64,000 nucleotides of DNA from 34-65-8 sp963529855 (GTDB lineage: Bacteria; Pseudomonadota; Alphaproteobacteria; Sphingomonadales; Sphingomonadaceae). Position numbers and translations under genes: made by a program. This document shows, one piece after another, positions 1 through 10,859 of the stretch; the first letter of the stretch is position 1; each line of letters begins with the position of its first letter. Under the pieces are notes generated by a model that made no database searches, had not been told where the DNA came from, and saw nothing but the letters and a program-made list of their open reading frames with translations. Where the stretch lies: the NCBI GenBank assembly GCA_963529855.1, contig CAURZK010000006.1:152760-216759 (forward strand), in the 5' to 3' direction.

Positions 1-1719
<1,719 letters not shown>

Positions 1720-1848
1720 GCAGTGTGCATCCTTTCGTGCGAACTCGATTGGAAGACCGCGCCCGGGTGCCCCCATCGGCGCGATGCCTTTGGCGCGGCC
1801 CTGCTCTTTCGCGGGCGCAAAATCAAGGGTCGGGCAAAGGGTTCGGGG

Positions 1849-2730
1849 TCAGACGGCAACCTGTTCGGGCCGCTTGCGCGCTGCGATCCAGCACCCGCCA
1901 ACGATCAGCACGGTGCCTGCCAGAGTCGCCGGGGTCACCGCCTCGCGGAAGAACAGCCACCCGAACAGCGACGCCCACAAAAACCCGCTGTATTCCAACG
2001 GCACCAGCACTTGTGCTTCGGCCCGGGCATAGGCCCAGGCGAGCGTGATCGCCCCGCATACCGTCAGAAACGCGGCGGCGGCGATGTTCATGCTTGTGGC
2101 GCTATCGGGCACGGTAAGGAAAAACGGCGCGGCGAGGCCTAGGACAACCGCACTCATCCCGCTGTGAAAGCTGGCGATTTCCAGTGGCCCGGCAAGCTGC
2201 GCCTGTTGCCGCGCGAGGACGAGATTATAGGCATAGAGCACGGCGGAAAAGAGGATCGCCGCAAGACCCAGCGCGGCGTCATCCGACATCTCCTGACTGC
2301 CGACCCGTCCGCCGACGATCACCAGCGTTCCGACGAGGCCAAGCACGGCAGCGATGATAGCCTTGCGCTGAACCCGCTCCCCCAGGATCAGCGCGGCGAG
2401 ATAGAGCGAGATGACCGGTGCGACGAACGAGATCGCGATCGCTTCGGCCAAGGGCAGCTTGGTGATGGCGTAGAAGAACGTCAGCGCCATGAACGTGTTT
2501 ACCAGTCCGCGCCTGACATGGACCTTCAGCACACTGGTTTGGGGCCAACGCCCGCCGCGCGCCAGCCATATCGGTACGACCAGAACCGCACCCATTGCCG
2601 AACGCAGCACCGCAGCGCTGTATGCACCAATGACCAGCGCCGCCTCCTTCATGAAGGCATCCATCAGGGCGAGGAATCCCACGCCCAGCAGCGCCATGGC
2701 AATCGGCATGAGACGGTGTTCGGCGGGCAT
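1849..2730 (-). CDS. DMT superfamily transporter (EamA family)
   Basis: Inner-membrane carrier of the drug/metabolite transporter superfamily. About ten hydrophobic segments can be seen, arranged as two EamA repeats, the first starting near MALLGVGFLALMDAF and the second near LGLAAILFSAVLYAYNL. The substrate cannot be told from sequence; relatives export amino acids, nucleotides or drugs. The length of about 293 aa is normal. The start is uncertain: ATGs at 2730 and 2742 are both possible and the frame is open to 2775. The gene is divergent from the L,D-transpeptidase at 2880. Confidence 0.85.
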   Translation of the reverse strand: MPAEHRLMPIAMALLGVGFLALMDAFMKEAALVIGAYSAAVLRSAMGAVLVVPIWLARGGRWPQTSVLKVHVRRGLVNTFMALTFFYAITKLPLAEAIAISFVAPVISLYLAALILGERVQRKAIIAAVLGLVGTLVIVGGRVGSQEMSDDAALGLAAILFSAVLYAYNLVLARQQAQLAGPLEIASFHSGMSAVVLGLAAPFFLTVPDSATSMNIAAAAFLTVCGAITLAWAYARAEAQVLVPLEYSGFLWASLFGWLFFREAVTPATLAGTVLIVGGCWIAARKRPEQVAV

Positions 2731-2879
2731 TGGCCGCCCCATATGCGCAGCCACGCCGCGCGTCACGCAATTCACCGCGCAGTCAGGCGCGATGCTTGAA
2801 GGGGCGGGCGAATTCGGGCAGATTCCGGCGGCTTGTTGAACACGGCGCCGGCATAGGGCCCGGCGTCAAGGGGTAGAGA

Positions 2880-4262
2880 ATGACAGTGGTTGCCAAGTAT
2901 CGGTCCATCCTCCTTGCGGCAGTCGCGGCTGGCGCCGCGCCAGTATTGGCGCAGCCGGTCGACCTGTTGCCGCCTGAGCGCAAGATCGAGCAGCAGCCGC
3001 TGGAGGCGGAATTCGACGCAGTCGTCACGCAGGCAAGCACGCCTCAGGCGAACACCCCGCAAGACGGGCAGCCGGTCGTCCAGCAGCTCGAACCGCAGGT
3101 CCAGCACTGGTCGCTCGCCAATGCGACTGCGCTTGTCGTAGTGGCCGAGAAAATCGGCGCCGAAGGTCTCGATCCGGCCGATTACCGGCTCGACGAACTG
3201 CGCGCCGCGATTGCCGCGGGCGAGGGCGAGGCCCTGAGCGCCGCCGCAAGCCGGACTTTCGCGTGGCTGATCGAGGATATGCGCGACGGCCGCACGCCAA
3301 TGGATTCGCGCAAGCAGTGGTTCGTGATGGACCCTGACGCCGACCGCTATCCCACCGCCGGCCTGATGACGAAGGCGCTGCAAAGCGGCGACATCGCCGG
3401 CACGCTGCAATCGGTCGCGCCGATCCACCCCGACTATGCCAAGCTTAAGGCCGAACTGGCGAACACCCCGGCGGGCGCGAAGCGCAAGCTGATCCGGGCC
3501 AACATGGATCGGTGGCGGTGGCTCGCGCGCGATCTGGGTTCGCAGTACCTGCTGACCAACGTGCCCGAATTCCAGCTGCGGCTGACGGTCAACGACAAGA
3601 TCGTCCGTACGTACAAGACCATCGTCGGCAAGCCGGGCCGCACCGCGACCCCGCAGCTGGCCGAATCAGTCGAAGGGGTGATCTTCAACCCGACCTGGAC
3701 TGTGCCCCAGTCGATCGTAAAGGGCGAAGGGCTGGGCGCCCGCGTGCTGGGCAATCCTGGCTGGGCGCGCGCCAATGGCTATGTCGGGACCCGGTCGGAA
3801 AACGGCTTTGTAACCGTGGTGCAGCAGCCGGGACCGGGCAACTCTCTCGGCCTGATGAAGCTCGACATGCCCAACCAGCATGCGATCTTCCTTCACGACA
3901 CGCCTTCGCGCGGGCTGTTCAACCAGCCCAACCGCGCATTGAGCCACGGCTGCGTGCGGACCGAACGAGCAAGCGAACTGGCGATCACGCTCGCGATCCT
4001 GCAGGCCGGCATCAGTGCGGAAGAGGGCGTGGCGACGATCAAGTCGGGCAAGTACACCCGCGTCGGCTTCCAGAAGCCCATCCCGGTTTACATCGCCTAT
4101 TTCACCATGGGTAGCGACATTGACGGGCAGTTGCGCACGTTCAACGACATCTACGGCCGGGATGCGGCAGTGCTGGCTTCACTGGATGCGCCGCGCGTTC
4201 CCGATCGCCCGCGCGTGACGGGTGAGGAAGTGATCCAGATCCTGGACGATCCGCGGGTCTGA
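2880..4262 (+). CDS. L,D-transpeptidase, YcbB-like (YkuD catalytic domain)
   Basis: Periplasmic enzyme expected to form 3-3 cross-links in peptidoglycan or attach proteins to it. The N-terminus has a Sec signal ending near AAGAAPVLA. A middle helical region (about residues 80-200) resembles the YcbB scaffold. The YkuD domain, about residues 225-400, carries the catalytic motif with His in IFLHDTPSRG and Cys in SHGCVR. At 460 aa it is slightly shorter than E. coli YcbB/LdtD. It converges on a second, unrelated-subfamily L,D-transpeptidase (4268-4984) with a 5-bp gap. Confidence 0.88.
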   Translation: MTVVAKYRSILLAAVAAGAAPVLAQPVDLLPPERKIEQQPLEAEFDAVVTQASTPQANTPQDGQPVVQQLEPQVQHWSLANATALVVVAEKIGAEGLDPADYRLDELRAAIAAGEGEALSAAASRTFAWLIEDMRDGRTPMDSRKQWFVMDPDADRYPTAGLMTKALQSGDIAGTLQSVAPIHPDYAKLKAELANTPAGAKRKLIRANMDRWRWLARDLGSQYLLTNVPEFQLRLTVNDKIVRTYKTIVGKPGRTATPQLAESVEGVIFNPTWTVPQSIVKGEGLGARVLGNPGWARANGYVGTRSENGFVTVVQQPGPGNSLGLMKLDMPNQHAIFLHDTPSRGLFNQPNRALSHGCVRTERASELAITLAILQAGISAEEGVATIKSGKYTRVGFQKPIPVYIAYFTMGSDIDGQLRTFNDIYGRDAAVLASLDAPRVPDRPRVTGEEVIQILDDPRV

Positions 4263-4267
4263 CCGGG

Positions 4268-4984
4268 TCAATATACGCCGGGCAGCAGGATCTGCTGCCC
4301 GCGTGGCGGATCGGGTTGGAGCGGGCGCATCTCGCCCAGCGCCTGTGCGGGGCGTGCAGTCGTGGAACCGTCGGGCTGCAGGCCGTAACGCCCGGCGTGG
4401 ATCACCCGGCCGCCGCCCAGGTCCAGCAAGGCTCGCTGAAATTGTTCGCTGCCCATGGCGAAGCAGCCGTTTGACCGGCCCAGCCGGCCCCAGCGCTGCA
4501 CATGCTCAGGCTCGGCATAACCCGCTCGGTGCATAACGATGGCCCGGTCGAGCGCATTCGAATTGGTCGGATCGAGCCCGTCGAGCCGGATCGAGACGCC
4601 GAACTGACCCGTGTACCAGGAATAGGTCAGGTAGCTGCCTTCGCTCGAACAGTGCGATCCATGCTCGTTCGAAAACCAGTTGAGCCAGCCGTCGTGTTCC
4701 GGGTCCGACCCGTCGCCGTGGCTTACGAGATAGGATTCGACGCGGCCCGCCTCGAGATTGACGAAATGGAACCGCGGTTCGGCGCTGTGGAGGCCGAAGT
4801 CGGCCACGCCGACATAATCGCGTCGCCACAGGCGTGAACCTGCCTTGGCCTGCGCTTTGCGAGCGATTTCAGCCAGCTTGCGATCGCGGGGTGAAGCGCT
4901 CTGCGCGCGGGCGGGCACGGTGACGGGCAGCGTCAATGCCAATCCTGCTGCCAGCGAGCCCTTAATTAGTTGGCGCCTGTCCAT
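4268..4984 (-). CDS. murein L,D-transpeptidase catalytic domain family protein (YkuD_2)
   Basis: Probable periplasmic peptidoglycan-modifying enzyme of the YkuD_2 type. The N-terminus MDRRQLIKGSLAAGLAL has a twin-arginine-like motif followed by a hydrophobic stretch and ends near ARA, so Tat or Sec export is likely. The family signature includes HGDGSDPEHDGW, NEHGSHCSSEG and the catalytic GRSNGCFAM near residue 178. Length 238 aa is typical. The adjacent plus-strand L,D-transpeptidase belongs to a different subfamily, so the pair probably does different jobs on the cell wall. Confidence 0.88.
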   Translation of the reverse strand: MDRRQLIKGSLAAGLALTLPVTVPARAQSASPRDRKLAEIARKAQAKAGSRLWRRDYVGVADFGLHSAEPRFHFVNLEAGRVESYLVSHGDGSDPEHDGWLNWFSNEHGSHCSSEGSYLTYSWYTGQFGVSIRLDGLDPTNSNALDRAIVMHRAGYAEPEHVQRWGRLGRSNGCFAMGSEQFQRALLDLGGGRVIHAGRYGLQPDGSTTARPAQALGEMRPLQPDPPRGQQILLPGVY

Positions 4985-5057
4985 ACCGGCACTCTATATA
5001 GCAACGCCTAACCGAAGCGTGAACAGGGAGCGATCAGGTGGTGTGGAGTGAAATCGG

Positions 5058-5567
5058 ATGAGGGGCACTGATTGTCTCGCCATCGGCCTGTCGCTGGCGC
5101 TTGCCGGGTGCATGGCCTCGCCAGAAACCCTCCCGCCGCCAGCTCCCCTGCCACCAGCTATCGAACCCGCGCCAGGCCTTGCAGTGCAGCCGGACCCGAC
5201 ACGCATACTCGACCGCGGCGCGGCGGATCGGCTGCGCCGCAACAAGGGGCTGACCCTGCAATGGATCGACTGGCAGCAGCGTGGTACGGCCCGGATTACG
5301 GTCGATGGCCGCGGTGTCTGGCGGCTGCGCGGCGAACAGTCGCGGGGTGCAGCCCGCATCATCCTCGATGGCGTAGTGACCGAAATCGGGCGCGATTACT
5401 TCACCTTCGACGGGCAGATCGCCATCAACGACGCGCCGGATGCAGGTCGCGCCTGTCTGGCCGACAAGACCTGGCATTTTGCGGTCACGCAGAAGCGCCC
5501 CTATTGGCGGCTGCGCGAGTTCGAGTGGTGTGACGAGTTGACCGACTACATCGACATCTATTTCTGA
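5058..5567 (+). CDS. hypothetical lipoprotein
   Basis: I do not recognise the family. The 169-aa product has a short lipoprotein signal with lipobox LAGC near residue 18, followed by a proline-rich linker (PPPAPLPPAIEPAP) and a compact domain ending EFEWCDELTDYIDIYF. It is expected at the inner or outer membrane facing the periplasm. The start ATG at 5058 has GGAG about 10 bases upstream. It is divergent from the YkuD_2 gene at 4984 and converges with the HDAC-like gene; no operon partner is evident. Confidence 0.7.
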   Translation: MRGTDCLAIGLSLALAGCMASPETLPPPAPLPPAIEPAPGLAVQPDPTRILDRGAADRLRRNKGLTLQWIDWQQRGTARITVDGRGVWRLRGEQSRGAARIILDGVVTEIGRDYFTFDGQIAINDAPDAGRACLADKTWHFAVTQKRPYWRLREFEWCDELTDYIDIYF

Positions 5568-5583
5568 CGGACCTGCCGGGCGG

Positions 5584-6489
5584 TCAGTTCCAGCACGCGT
5601 TCTCACGCCCCATCGCGATCATCGATGCGGCGTGGCGCAAGGCGACCGGATGCGGGTCGGTGCCATATCCGCCGCCCAGCGCGCTTGCCACAGGCAGGCC
5701 GCGCCTGCGCGCCTCGCGCACCACCATGGTATCGCGCGCCGCCAGCCCATCGCCGCTGAGCGCCAGCCGGCCCAGCCGGTCATCCGCGTGCGGATCGACA
5801 CCGGCCTGATACAGGACGAAATCCGGTGCGAACCCGTCGAGAATTTCCGGCAGGTGCTGTTCCAGCAGCGCAAGATAGGCGTGGTCGCCCAGGTTGTCAG
5901 GCAAGGCGACATCGCGGCTCGACCGCGCCTTGCGGACTGGGAAATTGCGTTCGGCATGCATGGAAAACGTGAACACTTCCGCTCGCCCCGCCATCAGGCT
6001 GGCGGTGCCATCGCCCTGGTGAACGTCGAGATCGACGACCAACACGCGGCGCGCCAGTCTTTCGCCGATCAGCCGGTTGGCGGTGACCGCGAGGTCGTTG
6101 AACACGCAATAGCCTGCGCCCGTGTCATGAAGCGCGTGATGGCTGCCTGCTGCGCTGTTGGCGGCATAGCCATGTACCATCGCCAGCCGCGCGGCGAGGT
6201 AAGTGCCGCCGCAGGTGTGCTGGACGCGTGCGGCGATGTGCGGGGTTACGGGAAAGCCGATCCGGCGCTCCTTGTCGGGCGGCACATCGGCGGCGAGGAC
6301 TTGCGCGACATATTCGGGATCGTGGACCGCCTCCAGCCATTCGCGCGGGCAGGGCGCGGGGGCGTGTTCGGTCAACGGGTGGCCGCTCGCGCGTAGCGCT
6401 TCCATGACGAGGCGGTACTTGTCGAACCGGAAGGTGCCGCGCTCTGGTGCGGGTGCGGCATAATCGACGTGGTGGACCACGTGGAGCAT
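5584..6489 (-). CDS. histone deacetylase family protein (AcuC/HDAC-like amidohydrolase)
   Basis: Zinc-dependent deacetylase-fold enzyme; bacterial members act on acetylpolyamines or acetylated proteins, but the substrate here is unknown. Motifs seen in order: GGTYLAAR, the His-containing SHHALHD, metal-binding LDVHQGDGTA near residue 155, and QAGVDPHADD near residue 238. The 301-aa length fits the class IV/AcuC-like group. It starts 4 bases after the stop of mntP and is the last gene of the apparent ispG-mntP-HDAC operon. Confidence 0.88.
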   Translation of the reverse strand: MLHVVHHVDYAAPAPERGTFRFDKYRLVMEALRASGHPLTEHAPAPCPREWLEAVHDPEYVAQVLAADVPPDKERRIGFPVTPHIAARVQHTCGGTYLAARLAMVHGYAANSAAGSHHALHDTGAGYCVFNDLAVTANRLIGERLARRVLVVDLDVHQGDGTASLMAGRAEVFTFSMHAERNFPVRKARSSRDVALPDNLGDHAYLALLEQHLPEILDGFAPDFVLYQAGVDPHADDRLGRLALSGDGLAARDTMVVREARRRGLPVASALGGGYGTDPHPVALRHAASMIAMGRENACWN

Positions 6490-6493
6490 GGCT

Positions 6494-7051
6494 TCACGCG
6501 CCCAGGGTGTGCTCGAACAGGATGCGGCATCCCAGCAGGACCAGGATCAGCCCGCCGGCAACTTCCGCCGGTCGCCCGAAGCGGTCCCCCGCCGCCCGGC
6601 CTATTACGACGCCGGCCGCCGACAAGGCGAAAGTCACGATGCCGATCATCAGGCATGCCGCGAGCGGCGCAAGGCCGAGAGTCGGCAGGGTGATCCCCGC
6701 GGCCAGCGCGTCGATGCTGGTCGCGACCCCGGCAACCAGCAGGGCCATTCCGGCGAGCTGCGGCGCAGCGTCATCTTCCCCCCCACCGCCAATGATCATG
6801 CGCCCGCCCAGAAATGCGAGCAGGGCGAAGGCGATCCAGTGGTCGACAGCCGCGACATAGACCAGCGCCACAGCGCCAATGCCCCAGCCGATCAGCGGCA
6901 TCAGCCCCTGGAATGCGCCGAAAACCGCGCCGATCGACAAGACGCTGCGAGCAGCGGGGCGGAACCGCGCACCCTGCGTCAGAGCGACGGCAAAGGCATC
7001 CATGGCGAGCGCCAGCGCGAGCAATGCCGCGGCGGCATAGGCGGCGAACAT
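6494..7051 (-). CDS. mntP: manganese efflux pump MntP
   Basis: Inner-membrane exporter of Mn2+ that protects against manganese excess. The 185-aa protein has six hydrophobic segments and the two conserved acidic stretches ALAMDAFAVAL near residue 17 and VATSIDALAAGI near residue 113, where the aspartates line the ion path. Only one base separates it from the stop of ispG upstream, which suggests cotranscription. There is no room for the yybP-ykoY riboswitch often found before mntP, so metal control of this copy would have to come from elsewhere. Confidence 0.88.
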   Translation of the reverse strand: MFAAYAAAALLALALAMDAFAVALTQGARFRPAARSVLSIGAVFGAFQGLMPLIGWGIGAVALVYVAAVDHWIAFALLAFLGGRMIIGGGGEDDAAPQLAGMALLVAGVATSIDALAAGITLPTLGLAPLAACLMIGIVTFALSAAGVVIGRAAGDRFGRPAEVAGGLILVLLGCRILFEHTLGA

Positions 7052-7052
7052 G

Positions 7053-8198
7053 TTATTCGGCGGCCACGCTTACTGCGTCGGCATTGCCCGCATCGATCAT
7101 GCCCGCCTCGATTTCGGCCGCCTTGGCCTCTACCAGGCGGACGATGTGGTCGAGCATCTCGCCATCTTCGACGTGGTGGTCCTTGAGCCCGGAAAGATAG
7201 ACCATGTGCTTTCCGTTGCCGCCGCCGGTCAGGCCGATGTCGGTCTCGCGCGCTTCGCCCGGGCCGTTGACGACGCAGCCGAGCACGGAGAGCGACAGCG
7301 GCGTCTTGATATGCTCGAGCCGCTTCTCCAGCGCCTCCACCGTTCGGATAACGTCGAAACCCTGGCGCGAACACGAAGGGCACGAGACCACGCGAACACC
7401 GCGGGTGCGCAGGCCGAGCGACTTCAGAATCTCGAACCCGACGCGCACTTCCTGCTCAGGCTCCGCCGATAGGGAAACGCGGATCGTGTCGCCGATCCCA
7501 GCCCACAGCAGGTTGCCGATCCCGATCGAGGATTTGACCGTGCCGCCGATAAGCCCGCCCGCCTCGGTGATGCCAAGGTGCAGTGGACAATCGACTGCTT
7601 CGGCAAGACCCATGTAGGCGGCGACCGCCAGGAACACGTCGCTCGCCTTTACGGCCACCTTGAATTCGTGGAAGTCGTGATCCTGCAGCAGCTTGATGTG
7701 ATCGAGCGCGCTTTCCACCAGCGCCTCGGGGCACGGCTCGCCATACTTCTCGAGGAGATCACGCTCGAGCGAGCCGGCATTGACCCCGATGCGGATCGCG
7801 CAGCCATTCGCCTTTGCTGCGCGGACGACTTCGGCCACGCGCTCGCTCGACCCGATATTGCCCGGGTTGATGCGCAGACATGCGGCACCGGCATCGGCTG
7901 CTTCCAACGCGCGCTTGTAGTGAAAATGGATGTCGGCGACGAGCGGCACCTGCGCCGCGCGGGCAATCTGGCGGAAGGCGGCGGTCGCTTCTTCCGTCGG
8001 GCACGAAACGCGCACGATGTCCGCCCCCGCTTCCTCGCACCGGCGGATCTGGTCGATCGTCGCGCCGGCATCTTCGGTCGGAGTATTGGTCATCGTCTGC
8101 ACGGTGATCGGCGCGTCGCCGCCAACCGGCACCTTGCCGACCATGATCTGGCGGGACTGTCTGCGCGCAATGGTGCGCCACGGGCGAATTTCGGACAT
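7053..8198 (-). CDS. ispG: 4-hydroxy-3-methylbut-2-en-1-yl diphosphate synthase IspG (GcpE)
   Basis: Iron-sulfur enzyme of the MEP pathway for isoprenoid precursors, converting MEcPP to HMBPP in the cytoplasm. The N-terminal TIM-barrel segment shows VQTMTNTPTEDAGATIDQI and LVADIHFHYKRAL. The C-terminal [4Fe-4S] site has VVSCPSCSRQGFD and VLGCVVNGPGEA. Start ATG at 8198 (MSEIRPWR) gives 381 aa, the usual length, although the frame is open to 8360. First gene of the ispG-mntP-HDAC operon and divergent from the CorA-like gene. Confidence 0.95.
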   Translation of the reverse strand: MSEIRPWRTIARRQSRQIMVGKVPVGGDAPITVQTMTNTPTEDAGATIDQIRRCEEAGADIVRVSCPTEEATAAFRQIARAAQVPLVADIHFHYKRALEAADAGAACLRINPGNIGSSERVAEVVRAAKANGCAIRIGVNAGSLERDLLEKYGEPCPEALVESALDHIKLLQDHDFHEFKVAVKASDVFLAVAAYMGLAEAVDCPLHLGITEAGGLIGGTVKSSIGIGNLLWAGIGDTIRVSLSAEPEQEVRVGFEILKSLGLRTRGVRVVSCPSCSRQGFDVIRTVEALEKRLEHIKTPLSLSVLGCVVNGPGEARETDIGLTGGGNGKHMVYLSGLKDHHVEDGEMLDHIVRLVEAKAAEIEAGMIDAGNADAVSVAAE

Positions 8199-8233
8199 GC
8201 CCCGCGCTATAGGCCCGCCTACGTGAAGGGGCA

Positions 8234-9277
8234 ATGACAGCGCCGCCCGAATGCGGCATGGCGCATGCGATGGAAAGCGCCGCGATACAGCCTGCCGAAC
8301 CGCCGGAATGCCCGCTCCTGTTCGGGCGCGTGCTCGACGGCAAGGGCGGGGCCCGTGCAATCGACTGGGCTGAGGCCCAGGGATGGCGCCCGCGCGAAAA
8401 AGGCGAGGTTCTGTGGCTGCACCTGCTGCGTACCTGCCCGGGGCTCGAGCAATGGCTCGTGGCGGACCTCGGCGTGTCCGAACCGACCGCGGAAATGCTG
8501 GTGTCCGACCAGACGCGCCCCCGCGCGTTTCGCGAGGGCGAAGCGCTGGTGGCGACGTTGCGCGACCTCAATTTCAATCCCGGGTCCGAGCCCGAGGACA
8601 TGATCTCGATGCAGTTATGGAGCGACGGTCGCCGCCTGGTGACATTGCGCCGGGCGCCGCAGCAGAGCCCCAATGAAGTACGCGATCTGTTGGCCGCCAG
8701 GCGCGGCCCGCGTGATGCGGGGGCGATGGTAACCCAGATCGTCGAATTGCTGATCGACCATCTCAATCACGCGGTCGTCGATATGAATGCGATGCTCGAC
8801 CGGCTGGAACAGGACGATCCCGATGTCCCAACCGATCAGCGCGCGCGGGAAATCTCCGCGATCCGCCGCGATTGCCTTGCGCTGCAGCGGCACGTCTCGC
8901 CCCAGCACGAGGCGCTTGAACAGATCGGACGCGACGCGCCCGAATGGTTCGAGCCGCATGACAGGCGCGAAATCGTGGAATCTATTGCGCGCCTGCGCCG
9001 CCACCTGGATGACATCGACATCAGCAAGGAAAGCGCCGTCGTGCTGCTCGACGAACTGCGCGCCCGCGCCCTGGCCACCAGCCAGGAAGCGACTTACAAG
9101 CTGGGCGTGATGGCGGGCATCTTTCTGCCGTTGACGTTTTTCACCGGGCTGCTTGGCAGCAACGTCGCGGGCATTCCCTACGCCGAAGAGCCGTGGGCGT
9201 TCTGGGGCGTGGTCGGCCTGTGCGCCGCCGTGACGGGATTGATCCTGCTGCTGTTCTGGCGCCTGCGGTGGCTCTGA
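8234..9277 (+). CDS. CorA/ZntB-type divalent cation transporter
   Basis: Inner-membrane channel/transporter of the CorA superfamily, most like the ZntB branch by its long soluble N-terminus. The 347-aa protein has a cytoplasmic domain with long helices (about residues 150-290), then two C-terminal membrane segments. The loop after TM1 reads TGLLGSNVAGIPY, so the signature GxN is GSN where most relatives have GMN, GIN or GVN. AAGGGG-like ribosome binding sequence precedes the ATG at 8234. Mg2+ versus Zn2+ cannot be settled by sequence. Confidence 0.88.
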   Translation: MTAPPECGMAHAMESAAIQPAEPPECPLLFGRVLDGKGGARAIDWAEAQGWRPREKGEVLWLHLLRTCPGLEQWLVADLGVSEPTAEMLVSDQTRPRAFREGEALVATLRDLNFNPGSEPEDMISMQLWSDGRRLVTLRRAPQQSPNEVRDLLAARRGPRDAGAMVTQIVELLIDHLNHAVVDMNAMLDRLEQDDPDVPTDQRAREISAIRRDCLALQRHVSPQHEALEQIGRDAPEWFEPHDRREIVESIARLRRHLDDIDISKESAVVLLDELRARALATSQEATYKLGVMAGIFLPLTFFTGLLGSNVAGIPYAEEPWAFWGVVGLCAAVTGLILLLFWRLRWL

Positions 9278-9294
9278 ACCCCGCTCGCAACTAA

Positions 9295-10245
9295 TCAGGC
9301 GGCGAAAGGTTCGCCGACCAGCTCTTCCGACAATTCCCACAGCGCATCGGCGGTTTCCGGATCGACCGCGTAAGAACGAACGCCGCCATTCCGATCCTCG
9401 TCATCGATTGCCGCGATATGGCAATCTTCGGCATAAAGCCCGCCACGTCCGTCCAGTTCGGGCGCGGTTGCGACCCAGCAGGTCGTCGCCGCCCCCTGAG
9501 GTACGGTCTTGAACTGCGCAGGTGCGCCGCTCGATTCCTCTATCCGCTTGAGCAGCGCGGCTGTGTCTTCCGCGCTCATGTGACGGCCCAGGTTGGTGTG
9601 GATGCCGCCCGGATGAACGGCGAAGGCATGAATGCCTTCACCCGTAAGCCGCCGCTCCAGCCCGACGGCGAACAGCACGTTGGCCGTTTTCGATTGGCCG
9701 TAGGCACACCATTTGTCGTACTCGCGCGCCGCAAAATTGGGATCGTCGAGATGGACGCGGTCGATGTGGTGGCCCCGGCTCGACAGGTTGACGATGCGCT
9801 GCCCGCTGCCGCGACGCACCAGCGGCATCAGCTTCGAGGTCAGGAGGAAATGGCCGAGGTGATTGGTGCCGAACTGCATCTCGAAACCGTCGGGGGTTCG
9901 GCCAAACGGGCAGGCCATGACTCCGGCGTTGTTGATCAGCAGGTCGATCCGGTCGAAGCGCCGGTTGGCTTCCTCGCCCGCTGCCCGGATGCTGGCGAGC
10001 GAGGCGAGATCGCAGACGAGCGTTTCAGCCGGCGTGCTGCCATCGGGCGTGATCCGTTTGCCCGCCTCGGCCAGCTTGGCCTCGTCACGCCCGGACAAAA
10101 TCACCTGCGCGCCGCGAGCCGCCATGGCGCGGGCGGTCTCTTCACCCAGGCCCGAGTAACCGCCCGTAATGAACACCGTTCGGCCTGCCAGGTCGATGCC
10201 GGCGAGGACCTCGTCAGCCGTGCTCGTCGCGCCGAATTCGCTCAT
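9295..10245 (-). CDS. SDR family oxidoreductase
   Basis: NAD(P)-dependent short-chain dehydrogenase of the retinol-dehydrogenase/WW-domain-oxidoreductase-like group. It has the Rossmann motif TGGYSGLG, the structural NNAG, the catalytic serine in NLSSRGHH, and YGQSK as the YxxxK pair. The substrate is unknown. The frame opens with TTG at 10254, but ATG at 10245 with AAGGA upstream is the better start, giving 316 aa. It lies 5 bases after the GNAT gene and probably shares its transcript. Confidence 0.88.
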   Translation of the reverse strand: MSEFGATSTADEVLAGIDLAGRTVFITGGYSGLGEETARAMAARGAQVILSGRDEAKLAEAGKRITPDGSTPAETLVCDLASLASIRAAGEEANRRFDRIDLLINNAGVMACPFGRTPDGFEMQFGTNHLGHFLLTSKLMPLVRRGSGQRIVNLSSRGHHIDRVHLDDPNFAAREYDKWCAYGQSKTANVLFAVGLERRLTGEGIHAFAVHPGGIHTNLGRHMSAEDTAALLKRIEESSGAPAQFKTVPQGAATTCWVATAPELDGRGGLYAEDCHIAAIDDEDRNGGVRSYAVDPETADALWELSEELVGEPFAA

Positions 10246-10250
10246 TCCGG

Positions 10251-10775
10251 TCAATCCTTCTTGGGCAGTCGCAATTCGTACAGGAACTCGTCATCGCGGT
10301 GGTTGCCGACCCAGAAGTCGACGTCGGCAATCTTGGTGAAGCCATAGCGCGCATAAAACTTCTGCGCGCCAGGATTTCCAGACCACACCGTCAACTGGAT
10401 TGCATCGTGCCCGCCGGCGTGCGCCTCGTCCAGCGCCCAATCCATCAGCCGGGCACCGATGCCCTGGCCGGTCCGCGTGGGATCGGTGTAGAGTTGACCC
10501 AGCACGATCGGATTGCGCGCCGCCGAATGCGCGGCATAGTCATTCCGCCGGCGCAGTTTGCAGTAGCCCACCAGCGCTTTCCCCTCCCACGCCAGCCGGT
10601 GAATGCAATCGGTGCCCGCCACTTCCTCGCGCACGCTTCGATCGCTGTACACCGCCTCCAGAAAGGCATCGAGATCCTCCCGCGCATAGAGGTGCCCGAA
10701 CTTGGCGACGAAACTGTCGCGCCCCAGCCGCGCCAGCGCGGGAGCATCGTCGAGGGTCGCCGGGCGCAAGTCCAT
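10251..10775 (-). CDS. GNAT family N-acetyltransferase
   Basis: Acetyl-CoA-dependent acyltransferase of the GNAT fold, 174 aa. It begins MDLRPATLDDAPALARL, typical for the family, and has the acetyl-CoA loop RTGQGIGARLMDWAL followed by NPGAQKFYARYGF. The acceptor substrate cannot be told. ATG at 10775 is preferred over the open-frame start at 10838, because conserved sequence begins there. Upstream of the SDR gene in a two-gene unit. Confidence 0.85.
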   Translation of the reverse strand: MDLRPATLDDAPALARLGRDSFVAKFGHLYAREDLDAFLEAVYSDRSVREEVAGTDCIHRLAWEGKALVGYCKLRRRNDYAAHSAARNPIVLGQLYTDPTRTGQGIGARLMDWALDEAHAGGHDAIQLTVWSGNPGAQKFYARYGFTKIADVDFWVGNHRDDEFLYELRLPKKD

Positions 10776-10859
10776 GCGGCCCCTTAGCGCCGAACGAGGT
10801 GGTGGGAAAGCGGGCGGATCGTGCTGGCCATGGCGCATGTTCGTGATAGCTTCGGGGCC

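Noticed and set aside
6494..8198. yybP-ykoY manganese riboswitch before mntP
   Set aside because: Only one base separates ispG and mntP, so there is no room for it.
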